Assembly (NCBI RefSeq): GCF_023502395.1
Contig: NZ_JAMFMB010000013.1
Location: forward strand, 1-64,000
Origin: Ruegeria spongiae
GTDB lineage: Bacteria > Pseudomonadota > Alphaproteobacteria > Rhodobacterales > Rhodobacteraceae
Length of the DNA: 64,000 nucleotides
Direction of reading: 5' to 3'
The position numbers and the translations under genes were made by a program. The notes under the pieces were generated by a model that saw only the letters and a program-made list of their open reading frames with translations, searched no databases and was not told the origin of the DNA. Every line of letters starts with the position of its first letter. Position 1 is the first letter of the stretch. This document shows, one piece after another, positions 35,866 through 45,890 of this stretch.

Positions 35866-36918
35866 ATGACACATCTGAAAGTGCCCACTGTGATTGCTGC
35901 GGCGACCGTTGCGATGGCCTTGTCTGCCACGGCATCAGGCGCACGGGACTTGACCGTAATCAGCTGGGGCGGGGCGTATCAGGACGCGCAGCGCGACGCC
36001 TTTTTCCAGCCCTATCAGGAATTAACGGGGCAGACCCTGATTGATGAACCCTACAATGGTGAACTGGCGAAGATCAAAGCCATGGTCGAAGTGGGCGATG
36101 TGACCTGGGATGTCGTCCAGATGGAAGCGCCGGAATTGGAAAACGCCTGCGATGAGGGCTTGCTTGAACCCATCGACTGGAGCCGGATTGGCGGGCAGGA
36201 CAGTGTCATACCCGATGCCGTGATGGGCGATTGCGGGGTGGGGACCATCGTTTGGTCTGTCATCATTGCTTATGATGAGGATCGGCTCGGGTCGGACGGA
36301 CCGCAGAACTGGGCGGATTTCTGGAATGTGGAACAATGGCCCGGCAAACGTTCGCTGCGCAAAACGGCCAAGCTAACGCTTGAGGCGGCGCTGATGGCGG
36401 ATGGCGTTCCCGCCGATGAGGTCTATCAGGTTCTGGCCACCGAAGAGGGCGTTGACCGGGCTTTCGCCAAGCTGGACGAAATCAAGGATCATATTCAGTG
36501 GTTTGAGTCCGGCGCGCAACCGCCGCAATGGCTGGCTTCGGGTGATGTGGTTGTGACGGCTGCGTATAATGGGCGCATTGCCTCGGCAGTGGAAGAGGGC
36601 AGGAATTTTGCCTCGGTTTGGGACGGGCAGCTTTATGCGCTTGACGGATGGGCAATTGTCAACGGCTCACCAAATGTCGATGCGGCATATGATTTTATCA
36701 AGCTGGCGACGGAACCGGAAAACCAGGCCAACCTGTCAAACAAGATCCCTTATGGGCCAACCCATGTCGATGCGATCCCGGCGACAGATGAAGCCGTCCA
36801 GAGTCAACTGCCGACCAACCCGGACAACCTGCAAAATGCATTACCGATCGACACGCTGTTTTGGATCGAAAACGTCGAGCAGTTGAACCAGCGGTTCAAC
36901 AATTGGGCGTCGCAATAA
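35866..36918 (+). CDS. Polyamine-type ABC transporter binding protein (PotD/PotF class)
   Basis: 350 residues with a signal peptide cut near ATASGARD. The mature protein starts LTVISWGGAYQDAQRDAFFQ and has TWDVVQMEAPELENACDEGLL, both usual for extracellular solute-binding family 1 proteins of the spermidine/putrescine branch. GGGGAGAACAACC precedes the ATG at 35866. It heads a four-gene importer operon. The ligand may be a polyamine or other cationic amine, but roseobacter members of this branch have varied ligands. Confidence 0.87.
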   Translation: MTHLKVPTVIAAATVAMALSATASGARDLTVISWGGAYQDAQRDAFFQPYQELTGQTLIDEPYNGELAKIKAMVEVGDVTWDVVQMEAPELENACDEGLLEPIDWSRIGGQDSVIPDAVMGDCGVGTIVWSVIIAYDEDRLGSDGPQNWADFWNVEQWPGKRSLRKTAKLTLEAALMADGVPADEVYQVLATEEGVDRAFAKLDEIKDHIQWFESGAQPPQWLASGDVVVTAAYNGRIASAVEEGRNFASVWDGQLYALDGWAIVNGSPNVDAAYDFIKLATEPENQANLSNKIPYGPTHVDAIPATDEAVQSQLPTNPDNLQNALPIDTLFWIENVEQLNQRFNNWASQ

Positions 36919-36981
36919 ACTTTTGGCGCGAAACACGGTAGAGTGACCACAGTTTCGCGCCGTTCGATCAAAAGAAGTCAC

Positions 36982-38250
36982 ATGCAAAGTTCGACGTACA
37001 GTACCGAACCGGAGCTACGTTCCGGGAACATCTCTGGTCTTCGTCGAGACTTTGCCGCTGCGGAGCGACGGCAAAAGACCGGTTCTCTTTTGCTGCTGTT
37101 GCCGTTGCTTCTGTTCACGATCGTGTTCTTTGCCACACCGATCACCGGCCTTTTGTTCAGGGCCGTTCACAGCCCCGAATATGCCAGCTTCTTCCCCAAC
37201 TCCACCGAGCACCTGCAAAGCAGCGGGAGTTTCAACGAGCGGTTTTATGAAACGCTGTTTTTGGACATACGCAGCAGCGACGAGGCCAGAACCAGCGGTC
37301 GTGTCGCGCGACGGTTGAACCAGGATCAATCAGGGTTCATCACGATGGTGAAACGGGCTGTCAGAGCATCGAGATCGGCCCCCGAGGACATCACCAGCTA
37401 CCAATCCTGGTTCCTTGACCTCGACGACCGATGGGGAGAACCCGACTATCAGAATGCCATCCGGCGCGCCGTCCCCAAATTCACTGATTTCTATCTGCTG
37501 GCGACGCTGGACATGAAGCGTGGCGAGACCGGAGGCTTCGAGAAAAGTCCTGAAAATCAGGCCATCTTTGTGAATGTCATCCTGCGCACGCTCTGGATCA
37601 GTTTCTCGGTCACGATGATCTGCGTCCTGCTGGGATACCCGGTGGCATGGACGATGGCGAATGCGAGTAAAAAGTGGCGCAACATCCTGTTGCTGGGCGT
37701 TCTGTTCTCTTTCTGGACATCGCTTTTGGTTCGGACGGCCGCTTGGGTGATTGTCCTTCAGAAGGAGGGGCCGGTGAACAACGCGCTTCAAACGCTGGGG
37801 TTGATCGACGCGCCGCTGCAACTGGTTTTCAACAGGTTCGGCGTCTATGTCGCGCTAACCCACATCCTGTTGCCCTTCCTGATCTTTCCGCTCTACAGCG
37901 TCATGGTCGGCATTCCAAAAGATCTGATGCGCGCTGCCAAAAGTCTGGGCGCGCGACCGGTACGCGCGTTCTTTTCGATCTATGTTCCGCAGACCTTTCC
38001 CGGTCTCAGCGCCGGCGCCATCTTGGTCTTTGTCCTGTCCATCGGCTATTACATCACGCCGGCCCTGGTTGGCGGTCCCAAGGATCAGATGTTGAGCTAT
38101 TTCATCGCCTTCTATACAAACAACACGATCAACTGGGGACTTGCCGCTGCACTGGCCCTGAACCTGTTGGTGGTCACGTTGGTCCTCTACAGCCTCTATC
38201 AGTACATCATAAGAGACAAGCGCCTGCGCCTTGGAGGGGATGATGTTTGA
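36982..38250 (+). CDS. PotB-type ABC permease with a long periplasmic insertion
   Basis: About 422 residues, longer than the usual ~290. After the first helix (LLLLLPLLLFTIVFFATPIT) comes a roughly 130-residue hydrophilic loop with many charged residues (about 50-185 from this start), then the standard permease helices and the EAA-type loop MRAAKSLGARPVRAFFSIYV. Similar insertions occur in a subset of alphaproteobacterial PotB-like proteins. A GTG at 36943 is an alternative start; the ATG at 36982 follows AAAGAAG. The next permease overlaps its stop by 8 bases. Confidence 0.87.
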   Translation: MQSSTYSTEPELRSGNISGLRRDFAAAERRQKTGSLLLLLPLLLFTIVFFATPITGLLFRAVHSPEYASFFPNSTEHLQSSGSFNERFYETLFLDIRSSDEARTSGRVARRLNQDQSGFITMVKRAVRASRSAPEDITSYQSWFLDLDDRWGEPDYQNAIRRAVPKFTDFYLLATLDMKRGETGGFEKSPENQAIFVNVILRTLWISFSVTMICVLLGYPVAWTMANASKKWRNILLLGVLFSFWTSLLVRTAAWVIVLQKEGPVNNALQTLGLIDAPLQLVFNRFGVYVALTHILLPFLIFPLYSVMVGIPKDLMRAAKSLGARPVRAFFSIYVPQTFPGLSAGAILVFVLSIGYYITPALVGGPKDQMLSYFIAFYTNNTINWGLAAALALNLLVVTLVLYSLYQYIIRDKRLRLGGDDV

Positions 38251-39061
38251 TCATTCGCTTTCGGGCCGCGAGAGGGTCTTTGTTGCCGCTGCCTGGGTGT
38301 TTTCCGGGCTTGTCATCGTTTTTCTTGTCCTTCCTATCGTCGCAATCATCCCCCTGTCGTTCACTTCGGATAGCCTGCTGAGCTATCCGATGCCGGATTG
38401 GAGCCTGCGCTGGTACCGCGAGCTCATGGACTCTCCGGCCTGGACCAGAGCCCTGAAGAACAGCCTGATCGTGGCGGTTGGGTCCACCTGTCTGGCAACC
38501 GTGCTGGGCACCTTGGCGGCGATCGGGCTCAATCGGCGCAGCTGCCCGTGGCCCATTTTGATCACCGCCTTTCTGACGACACCAATGATCGTTCCGGTGA
38601 TCATAACGGCCATTTCGTCTTACTTCTTTTACAGCCGTCTGGGTCTGACAAACTCTTTTGCCGGCATGATCCTGGCACATACAATACTTGGTGCGCCCTT
38701 TGTTGTGATCACCGTCACCGCCACGCTGAAAGGGTTCGACCAGAACCAGATAAAGGCCGCCTCCAGCCTTGGCGCGCGCCCGATATACGCCTTTCGGACC
38801 GTGACGTTGCCGCAGATCCTGCCGGGCGTCGTTTCCGGCGCGGTGTTTGCCTTTGTGACCTCGTTTGACGAGGTGATCGTCGCCCTGTTTGTCGCGGGAT
38901 CCCAGCAGATCACCCTTCCGCGTCAGATGTTCAGCGGCGTGCGCGACAATCTTGACCCCACGATTGCCGCGGTTGCCACATTGATGGTTCTGGTCACCTT
39001 TGGTGCCCTCGGGATTGCTGGTCTTGCCGTCGCGCGCAGGCGCAGGAAATTCAAACCATAG
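38243..39061 (+). CDS. PotC-type ABC permease
   Basis: About 272 residues and six helices. The EAA loop reads IKAASSLGARPIYAFRTVTL. Among three close starts (TTG 38231, ATG 38240, ATG 38243) the last has the best spacing from GGAGGGG. It pairs with the preceding permease to form the membrane channel. Confidence 0.88.
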   Translation: MFDHSLSGRERVFVAAAWVFSGLVIVFLVLPIVAIIPLSFTSDSLLSYPMPDWSLRWYRELMDSPAWTRALKNSLIVAVGSTCLATVLGTLAAIGLNRRSCPWPILITAFLTTPMIVPVIITAISSYFFYSRLGLTNSFAGMILAHTILGAPFVVITVTATLKGFDQNQIKAASSLGARPIYAFRTVTLPQILPGVVSGAVFAFVTSFDEVIVALFVAGSQQITLPRQMFSGVRDNLDPTIAAVATLMVLVTFGALGIAGLAVARRRRKFKP

Positions 39062-39078
39062 ATCGGGAACAGCGGAAG

Positions 39079-40170
39079 ATGGCGAAACCTCAAGACGCGT
39101 TTGTTCGCTTCGAGAACGTGCAGAAGTCTTACGACGGCAAAACGCTGGTGATCAAGGATCTCAACCTCGACATCTTCAAGGGTGAGTTTGTGTCGCTGCT
39201 GGGGCCTTCGGGGTCGGGCAAGACCACGGCGCTGATGCTTCTGGCGGGGTTTGAACCGCCGACAAAAGGCACCATCCACCTTGACGGGCGCCTTCTGAAT
39301 TCCGTGCCGGCCTATCACAGGAATATCGGGTTGGTGTTTCAGAACTATGCGCTCTTCCCGCATCTGACGGTTCAGGAAAACATCGCTTACCCGTTGCGTG
39401 TTCGCGGGGCCCCGAAAACGGAGGTGATCGACCGGTCGCGGAAAATGCTCGACATGGTGCGCCTGAGCGGGTTTGGCGGCCGCTATCCCAACCAACTTTC
39501 GGGGGGCCAGCAGCAGCGTGTCGCCGTTGCCAGATCGCTGGTGTTCGACCCGGCGCTGGTTCTCATGGACGAACCTCTTGGCGCGCTCGACAAGAAGCTG
39601 CGCGAGGAGATGCAGCTTGAGATAAGGCACATTCACGAACAGATCGGGATCACGGTGGTGTTTGTCACCCATGATCAAGACGAAGCGCTGACAATGTCAG
39701 ACAGAGTTGCGGTGTTCGATCAGGGGCGTATTCAACAGGTTGATTACCCGGCGGAACTATACGAGCGACCCGGAAACAAATTTGTTGCGTCGTTTGTCGG
39801 TGAGACAAACATGCTGTCCGGGACGTTTGAGGGGCAAGAGGGTGGCGTCGCCAAAGTGCGGCTGAACAATGGAGCCTTGATGGCTGCGTCGCGCATCGAC
39901 GAGGTCGTCATCGGAGCCCGCGTCGCCGTGTCCGTGCGACCGGAACGCATTCGGTTGCATCAAACCGAAGGGGTTGGAAGGGTCGCCGCCCACCATGTTG
40001 AAACGATCTATTCAGGTGCGAATTCGAAACTGGTTTTGTCCATCGGTAATGGGGAGAGGGTAAAGACCATTGTCTCGGCAGTTGAGATGGCCGAACTGTC
40101 GGATCAGGCCTCTGCGATATATTTGTCAATTGATCCAGCAGACGCGCGAATGTTCTCGGCCCAGGCGTAG
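39079..40170 (+). CDS. PotA-type ABC transporter ATPase
   Basis: 363 residues. It has the Walker [10 protein letters not shown], the signature [15 protein letters not shown], and the Walker B with D-loop [19 protein letters not shown]-terminal TOBE domain (about 280-363) contains VRPERIRLH, as in PotA and other regulated importers. It completes a binding protein-permease-permease-ATPase operon, and the intergenic spaces are short. Confidence 0.92.
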   Translation: MAKPQDAFVRFENVQKSYDGKTLVIKDLNLDIFKGEFVSLLGPSGSGKTTALMLLAGFEPPTKGTIHLDGRLLNSVPAYHRNIGLVFQNYALFPHLTVQENIAYPLRVRGAPKTEVIDRSRKMLDMVRLSGFGGRYPNQLSGGQQQRVAVARSLVFDPALVLMDEPLGALDKKLREEMQLEIRHIHEQIGITVVFVTHDQDEALTMSDRVAVFDQGRIQQVDYPAELYERPGNKFVASFVGETNMLSGTFEGQEGGVAKVRLNNGALMAASRIDEVVIGARVAVSVRPERIRLHQTEGVGRVAAHHVETIYSGANSKLVLSIGNGERVKTIVSAVEMAELSDQASAIYLSIDPADARMFSAQA

Positions 40171-40252
40171 CCCAGCGGTTCAGTCCTATCACTTCAGAGC
40201 ACGCGATTGGGACATCATGAATGCGGTGGTGAGGGCGCGACATCGGGTCCGG

Positions 40253-40957
40253 TCACATGACGGCGGAGGCTCCGAACGCAGCCTGATAGGCCTTGTTGGT
40301 CTTTGACCATTCGATCAGTTTTTGCCCCGCTTCGAGCGCCGCCTTGGCATTGGGGGCGTTGGAAATACCGCTCAGGTAGCGACGGAGTTCCGACCCTGCA
40401 TCTGCAGTCATCGCACCGACCTCCATCACCAGGCTCACATTCGGGGGCGGTGTATAAGTGTAGCTGTTATGCGACTGCGCTTCGATCCGCTTGAGCAGGG
40501 CGGGAACGATCGTCGCTGTGTTATGCGCATATTCCCAAGTGGTCGAAAGCCCCTGAAGCATCGGGTTGTCGACGCCGCCAAACAGGGTCACGGGCGTGGT
40601 CTTGTAGATCACAAGCGGCAATCCCGCCGCATAAGCGGTGGTTACCTCAACGATGCTGCCGCCATCGGGCACCCGGCCATCCATATTAAAGACAAGGCTC
40701 GAACAGCGCCCGAGCAGCTGATAAATATCCTGCGCGTAGCCGACCTTCAGAATGATGTACAACATCTCCTGTCCCTGCTGCGACCAGACCTCGGGATCCT
40801 GCAACAGTCCCATCATCTTGGCGATCTCAACGCCGTCGCGCGGGGCGAGATAGGTGCCGAACCCCCCGGCCTCGAGCACGGCCGCGATATTGTATTGCTC
40901 CCAGAGATCGCCGACGCTGAACATCGGCCCCGAGCAGAAAACGATATGGTCTGTCAT
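40253..40957 (-). CDS. Nucleoside 2-deoxyribosyltransferase-like protein
   Basis: 234 residues. It starts VFCSGPMFSVGDLWEQYNIA, like the N-terminal strand of nucleoside deoxyribosyltransferases, and has FNMDGRVPDGGSIVEVTTAYAAG, where the Glu after GSIV aligns with the catalytic nucleophile of that family, followed by LPLVIYKT. The family cleaves N-glycosidic bonds of nucleosides; relatives hydrolyse nucleotides. Its ATG overlaps the stop of the upstream cyclase by 4 bases, so the two are translated together. It could be an output enzyme of the cyclase or a salvage enzyme; the coupling favours a linked role. Confidence 0.7.
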   Translation of the reverse strand: MTDHIVFCSGPMFSVGDLWEQYNIAAVLEAGGFGTYLAPRDGVEIAKMMGLLQDPEVWSQQGQEMLYIILKVGYAQDIYQLLGRCSSLVFNMDGRVPDGGSIVEVTTAYAAGLPLVIYKTTPVTLFGGVDNPMLQGLSTTWEYAHNTATIVPALLKRIEAQSHNSYTYTPPPNVSLVMEVGAMTADAGSELRRYLSGISNAPNAKAALEAGQKLIEWSKTNKAYQAAFGASAVM

Positions 40958-43900
40958 GAAGGGGTCCCCTTGTGAAAATTGCGTCCCTTGGACTGGTCTG
41001 AAATGAGGGCCGCAGCGCGGCGCAGATCGGCGGTCGCGGCACCGGGTTCGATCCGGCTGACCCAATGGGCGACAAGCTGCGTCACTTCGGCGTCGCGGCC
41101 CGTGTCCACGAGCAGTTCGGCCAGCGACAGTGCACAGCGCAATGCGAGTGAGACGGCACCGTAGTTGTCGGCCTCGTCGAGCGCCGCGCACAGTTGCGTT
41201 TCGGCCTCTTCACACCGGTCCAGCGCGGCCAGCGCCTGCGCCCTGACCCGCATCATTTCGGGGTTCCAGACCGGCTGGTTCAGCAGGCCGGCCATTTTCA
41301 ACCCGGTATCGAGGATGACCAGCGCCGTATTCGCGTCGTCATTGGCCAGCCGTGTCCCGGCCATGATAGCAAAGCCAAGGCCCGAACCCGACTGGCTGCC
41401 GGTTTTGGCGAGCATGGCCAGCGCCGCATCGACCTCGCGGCAACGCTGTTGCGGCGGATCAACGGGTTGCCCCGCCCGCAACAACTGGCCCAGCCCGCCC
41501 CAGAGCGGAATGCCGAGCTGCGTGCAGGTCTCGTAGGTCTCGGTGGCCAGGGCATAGGCCCGCTGCGTTTCGCCCCGGAAATGCAGCACCATAATCAGGA
41601 AGGCCCGCGCGGCTGCGAGGCTGAGCGCAGAATTTAAACTTTCGGCCAGCGCCAGTCCTGCTTCGGCGCGGCGCAGCGCGGTATCGGGTGCGCCGCACCA
41701 CCAATGGGCCATTGCGCCGACGCCATAGGCCAGAACCCCCTGATCGGTGCCGATCCCATAGGTGACTTTGGCGTAGTCTTCCGGGCGGTAGAGGCGGATC
41801 ACCTCTTCGGCGTGCTCGACGGCAGCCGCGCCTTCACCCAGATTAAAGCGCAGAAAGGCCAGTGAGGTATGCGCGCGCAACCTGCCGATCCGGTCCGTCC
41901 CCGAGCGCGGCATGTCCAGAATGCGGTTGGCGAATTCTATGCCCTTGGCGCTGTCGCCCTTGTCCAGATGATGCGCCGCAAGCCCGTTGAGCACCGAAGA
42001 GGTTTCGTCGTGATCCCCAAGACGTTCGGCCAGTTCCAGTGCGCGGTCAAGGACCGGCTTGATTTCGGGCGAGGCAAAGCCCCGCACCCCCATGATGGCA
42101 TTTTCCAGCAGAATCTGGACGGACAGTTCGATCTCGTCGCGCTGCCGTCCGCTTTCGGTTTCTTCCAACGCTGCCAAGGCGCGGCGATAGAGCACCGTAG
42201 CGTCCTCGACAGCAGCCTGTTTGACGGCGCGCAGCCCCGCATCACGGTACCAGATGGCCGCATCAATGAATTGCCGGGACGCTTGCAGGTGATGCGCGAC
42301 CATGTCGGGCTGGACACTTGCGCCCCCGGCGGCGTCTTCCTGCAGGCAGGCGGCGGCGCGAGCGTGGAGTTCACTGCGTTCTGCCCGCAGCAGCGTGGCA
42401 TAGACCGCCTCCTGCGTAAGTGCGTGTCGGAACATGTAGCCGTCATTGGTGCCGGGGCGCGGGCGCAGAATATCGGCCTGCAACAGATCGCCCACCGTAT
42501 CCGCTATCTCGGCCTCGTTGCGGCGCGCCACCATGGACAGAACGGACATGTCGAGATCCTCGCCCAATACGGCGGCGACCTGCGCTGTCTTCTTCGAACC
42601 CGGCGACAGAACGTCCAGCCGCTCCATGATCAGGCTGTTCAGGGTTGGGGGGATGCCAACGTCCGGACGCTGCCTGGTCCGCTTTTCGCCGGCGAACCGG
42701 GATAGTTCCTCGACATAAAGCGGGTTACCGCCTGCGCGCGTCAGAATGTCCTCGAGCACCGGGTCCTGTAACTCGGCAGGGGCGGCGGTCTGCTGCGCCA
42801 GTTGCCGTGCCTCGTCGGGGGTCAACGCTGCCAACTCGATCACTTTGGTCTGTTTCGCGGGCAGCTCGGCACTGCCGTCCGGGCGCTGCGCCACCAGGCA
42901 GAACAAGGCGAGCGGCTGCGGCCAGTCCAACAGCAGCTCGAGCAATTCGAGACTGGTGGCGTCGCTCCAGTGCAAATCTTCGCAGATCAGTGCCACGGGC
43001 CGGTCTGCCGCGAGGCGGGCAATCCAGTGACCCAGTGCCAACAGAGTCTCGTGGCGCAGGGTTTCGGGGCTTTCGCCCTCCAGCGTGACCGTGGCAGCAG
43101 TATCGATCCCGAGCAGTCGCGCGATGATCACTACAGCCTCTTCGGGGGCGTCTTCCTGTTGCAGGACGCCTTGCCTGAGACGCGCAAGCGCCTCTTCCTC
43201 ACCCATGCCCTGGGTGATGCCCAGGCTCTGCCGGATCAGCGCGATGAACGGGGCAAGCGGCGCACCCGTCGACAACGCCTCACACTGCACCTCGAGCCAG
43301 ATATGAGGCGTATCGGCCAACTCGGCCCGGAAGGCGCGCAGCAGGCTGGTCTTGCCGATGCCCGGATCGCCCTTGACCGTGGCCGCGACCGGTCCTTTCG
43401 CGGTTGCCTGCTGCCAGAGATCCCGCAGCTGACCCAGAGGTGCCGCCCGGCCCAGAAGCGGCGCGGACCCGGCGAGGTCGCCGGACCGGATGCCGGGCGT
43501 GGCGGGACGCAGAATCCGGTGTAGCTGCAGAGGTCGGGCGACGCCTTTCAGGGCAATGGGTCCGAGATCCTGCGCGACGAATTTCTGCCTGAGCAGGGAC
43601 ATCACCGGCTCGCTGACAAGCACTGTGCCGGGGCGCGCCTGTGCCTCGATCCGGGCAGCGATATTGACCGCTTCGCCAAAGAGCACATCACGCCCACCCT
43701 GTTGGCTTTCGCCCACGACCACCTCACCAACATGCACCCCGATCCGGGCCAACAGGCGGTTGCCATCGCGGGCGGCCCCGGGCTGCTGCATTGCGTCCAG
43801 CATGTCGAGCGCAGCCCGAACTGCCCGTTCGGCATCGTTTTCGCGCGCCTGCGGATAGCCGAAATACAGCAGCAGGCCATCGCCCAGATATTGCGCAATC

Positions 43901-44091
43901 CGCCCGCCATAGTCAGAGAAGGTGCGCCGCCCGGCTTCCTGATAAGCGAGGATCAGCGCGGCGTAATCCTCGGTGTCGATCCGGCTGCTCAGGTCGGTCG
44001 ATCCGGCCAGATCTATGAAGACGACCACAAGCTGTCGGCGCTCACCGACCACGTTGTGCCGGTCGGAGAGGTTGTTGCCGGAATGAACCAT
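40954..44091 (-). CDS. Class III cyclase + AAA ATPase + TPR protein
   Basis: 1045 residues. A class III cyclase domain (about 20-190) has VVFIDLAGSTDLSSRI and YLGDGLLLYFGYP with both metal Asp residues, and FGEAVNIAARIEAQA for the Asn/Arg pair. A STAND-like ATPase domain (about 215-480) has the Walker A KGDPGIGKTSLL and ALICEDLHWSDAT. The remainder (about 600-1045) is helical TPR-like repeats. Such proteins are thought to link ligand or protein sensing by the TPR/ATPase part to cyclic nucleotide synthesis. A G-rich ribosome site precedes the ATG at 44091. It is coupled to the deoxyribosyltransferase-like gene and divergent from a metallophosphoesterase. Confidence 0.87.
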   Translation of the reverse strand: MVHSGNNLSDRHNVVGERRQLVVVFIDLAGSTDLSSRIDTEDYAALILAYQEAGRRTFSDYGGRIAQYLGDGLLLYFGYPQARENDAERAVRAALDMLDAMQQPGAARDGNRLLARIGVHVGEVVVGESQQGGRDVLFGEAVNIAARIEAQARPGTVLVSEPVMSLLRQKFVAQDLGPIALKGVARPLQLHRILRPATPGIRSGDLAGSAPLLGRAAPLGQLRDLWQQATAKGPVAATVKGDPGIGKTSLLRAFRAELADTPHIWLEVQCEALSTGAPLAPFIALIRQSLGITQGMGEEEALARLRQGVLQQEDAPEEAVVIIARLLGIDTAATVTLEGESPETLRHETLLALGHWIARLAADRPVALICEDLHWSDATSLELLELLLDWPQPLALFCLVAQRPDGSAELPAKQTKVIELAALTPDEARQLAQQTAAPAELQDPVLEDILTRAGGNPLYVEELSRFAGEKRTRQRPDVGIPPTLNSLIMERLDVLSPGSKKTAQVAAVLGEDLDMSVLSMVARRNEAEIADTVGDLLQADILRPRPGTNDGYMFRHALTQEAVYATLLRAERSELHARAAACLQEDAAGGASVQPDMVAHHLQASRQFIDAAIWYRDAGLRAVKQAAVEDATVLYRRALAALEETESGRQRDEIELSVQILLENAIMGVRGFASPEIKPVLDRALELAERLGDHDETSSVLNGLAAHHLDKGDSAKGIEFANRILDMPRSGTDRIGRLRAHTSLAFLRFNLGEGAAAVEHAEEVIRLYRPEDYAKVTYGIGTDQGVLAYGVGAMAHWWCGAPDTALRRAEAGLALAESLNSALSLAAARAFLIMVLHFRGETQRAYALATETYETCTQLGIPLWGGLGQLLRAGQPVDPPQQRCREVDAALAMLAKTGSQSGSGLGFAIMAGTRLANDDANTALVILDTGLKMAGLLNQPVWNPEMMRVRAQALAALDRCEEAETQLCAALDEADNYGAVSLALRCALSLAELLVDTGRDAEVTQLVAHWVSRIEPGAATADLRRAAALISDQSKGRNFHKGTPS

Positions 44092-44261
44092 ATCCCGCCC
44101 CCCTGAAATATCCCGAACTCGGGCGCATTACGTAAATTCATACTTAATTCTTTCAGCTTGACCGCATGAGCTCCCTTACGTCAAGTGAGAGTGGGGCGTC
44201 CGATGCCGGCCTTGTCCTGGGCAAGGCCGGCAAGGACCGTGCCACAGCAGGGAGGAAGATC

Positions 44262-45722
44262 ATGAGCGATATCCGCTATATCTGTCTGTCCGATATGCAT
44301 TTTGGCGCTGACAACAGCATCTTGACGCGCCTGACCTCGACCGATGGTGCGGTGGACTCGAACCATCCCAGCGATCTGCTGGTGCAACTGGTCGGCTGTC
44401 TGCGCCATCTGATCAATTCCAACCACGATGCCGCCTTGCCCACCCTGATCCTGAACGGAGATATTCTGGACCTGGCCTTCAGCACCAAGACGGTCTCGGC
44501 GATGGCTTTCCAGCAATTTCTGGAGCTTGCGATGCCTGAGGACCCCGACGGGCGGCTGTTCTCGACGCGGATGATCTATCTGCCGGGCAATCATGATCAC
44601 AACCTGTGGCAGACCTGCCGCGAACGCCGCTTTGCCGACCAGCTCGCAACCTCGGACTGGCGGGATCGCGCACCACCGGTGCCCCATACCACTCCGCTTC
44701 TGAATCCCGATCCGCTGCCCAACTTTCTACTCGAAGCGATCGGACGGCGACTGCCCTGGCTGTCCGATTTCTCGGTCGAGACGGTTTATCCCAACCTCGC
44801 CTTTGCTACCGACGACAAACTGGTGATCTATACCCATGGGCATTTCATCGAGGATGTCTATCTGCTGGCCAGCAGCTTTGCCGACAGTCTGTTCCCGGAC
44901 ACCAAGCCCCCCGTTACGATGGAACAATGGGAGGCGCAGAATTTCGCCTGGATCGACTTCGTCTGGTCGGTGGTGGGGCGGTCGGGCCGCATCGGCCCCG
45001 ATGAAGAGGTGGTCTACAACCTCGGCAACAGCCCTGCGGAACTTGGGGCGCTGGCCGGGGCGGCGGTGCGTCGCCTGCTTGAAGCCAAGGCCGGGCCGGT
45101 TGGCAAATCGCTGGGTGTCGGGGCTGGAGAGCTGGTGAGTGATGTGGTGGGCAAGGCCTTTGAGCGGGGCGCGCCGCAACATCTGCTCAACGACGGAGGC
45201 GCCGGCCTGCGCCGGTTTATGCAAGTCCCGGTGCAGGGACAGATTCGGGCAGGTTATAGCGACAGGCCGGTACCAAACGACATTGCAGTCGTCTTTGGCC
45301 ATACCCACAAGCCTTTCGAGAAGGTGATGGAGATCAGCGACTTTCCAACGCCACGCTTTACTGCGGTTAACAGCGGAGGCTGGGTGGTGGACAGCCCTGC
45401 GCCGCAGCCGCTGATCGGCGGGGCGGCGGTTCTGATGGATGCGGATTTGAACCTCGCGTCGCTGCGTATGTATAACGAGGCCGATGCGCCGGGCGATTAT
45501 CGCGTGGCCCTGCACAAAGCGGGCCCGGCAGAGGCCGATAACCCTCTCTTCGACCGGTTGTCGCCGCTCGTGACCGCCGATCAATGGCCCTGGGCGCAGT
45601 TCTCGGAAGTGGCGTGTTTGGCGGTAAAAACCCATAATGATCGGCTGAAGGCGTTTCTGGCACAGCACGCCCCGCCCGGCTCCGGCAGCAAGGCCGCGTC
45701 CACCGTCGCGGCTGAGCGCTGA
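44262..45722 (+). CDS. Calcineurin-like metallophosphoesterase
   Basis: About 486 residues. All five metal-binding blocks are present: CLSDMHFG, LNGDILDL, LPGNHDHNLW, YTHGHF and FGHTHKPFE. The start at 44262 follows GGAGGAAG and begins MSDIRYICLSDMHF; the frame opens at 44166. At 486 residues it is larger than LpxH or CpdA, with an insertion of about 180 residues between the GNHDH and GHTH blocks. It is divergent from the cyclase/ATPase gene across 170 bases. Cyclic nucleotide hydrolysis is plausible from context but not shown by sequence. Confidence 0.85.
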   Translation: MSDIRYICLSDMHFGADNSILTRLTSTDGAVDSNHPSDLLVQLVGCLRHLINSNHDAALPTLILNGDILDLAFSTKTVSAMAFQQFLELAMPEDPDGRLFSTRMIYLPGNHDHNLWQTCRERRFADQLATSDWRDRAPPVPHTTPLLNPDPLPNFLLEAIGRRLPWLSDFSVETVYPNLAFATDDKLVIYTHGHFIEDVYLLASSFADSLFPDTKPPVTMEQWEAQNFAWIDFVWSVVGRSGRIGPDEEVVYNLGNSPAELGALAGAAVRRLLEAKAGPVGKSLGVGAGELVSDVVGKAFERGAPQHLLNDGGAGLRRFMQVPVQGQIRAGYSDRPVPNDIAVVFGHTHKPFEKVMEISDFPTPRFTAVNSGGWVVDSPAPQPLIGGAAVLMDADLNLASLRMYNEADAPGDYRVALHKAGPAEADNPLFDRLSPLVTADQWPWAQFSEVACLAVKTHNDRLKAFLAQHAPPGSGSKAASTVAAER

Positions 45723-45890
45723 ATACTACTCAAGGGTTTTGCCAAGTTGTTGTCTTTTTGTGGTGGAACGTGTGTTGGTGGGAGATCAGGTTGAAAGGGT
45801 CGGGCGAAGAAAGAATTCTCTGCGCCTGCCGGTGTGACTTTAACCGACCAGATATCTTTTTACGTGCGATCGATATCTGATCTTCGGCTC

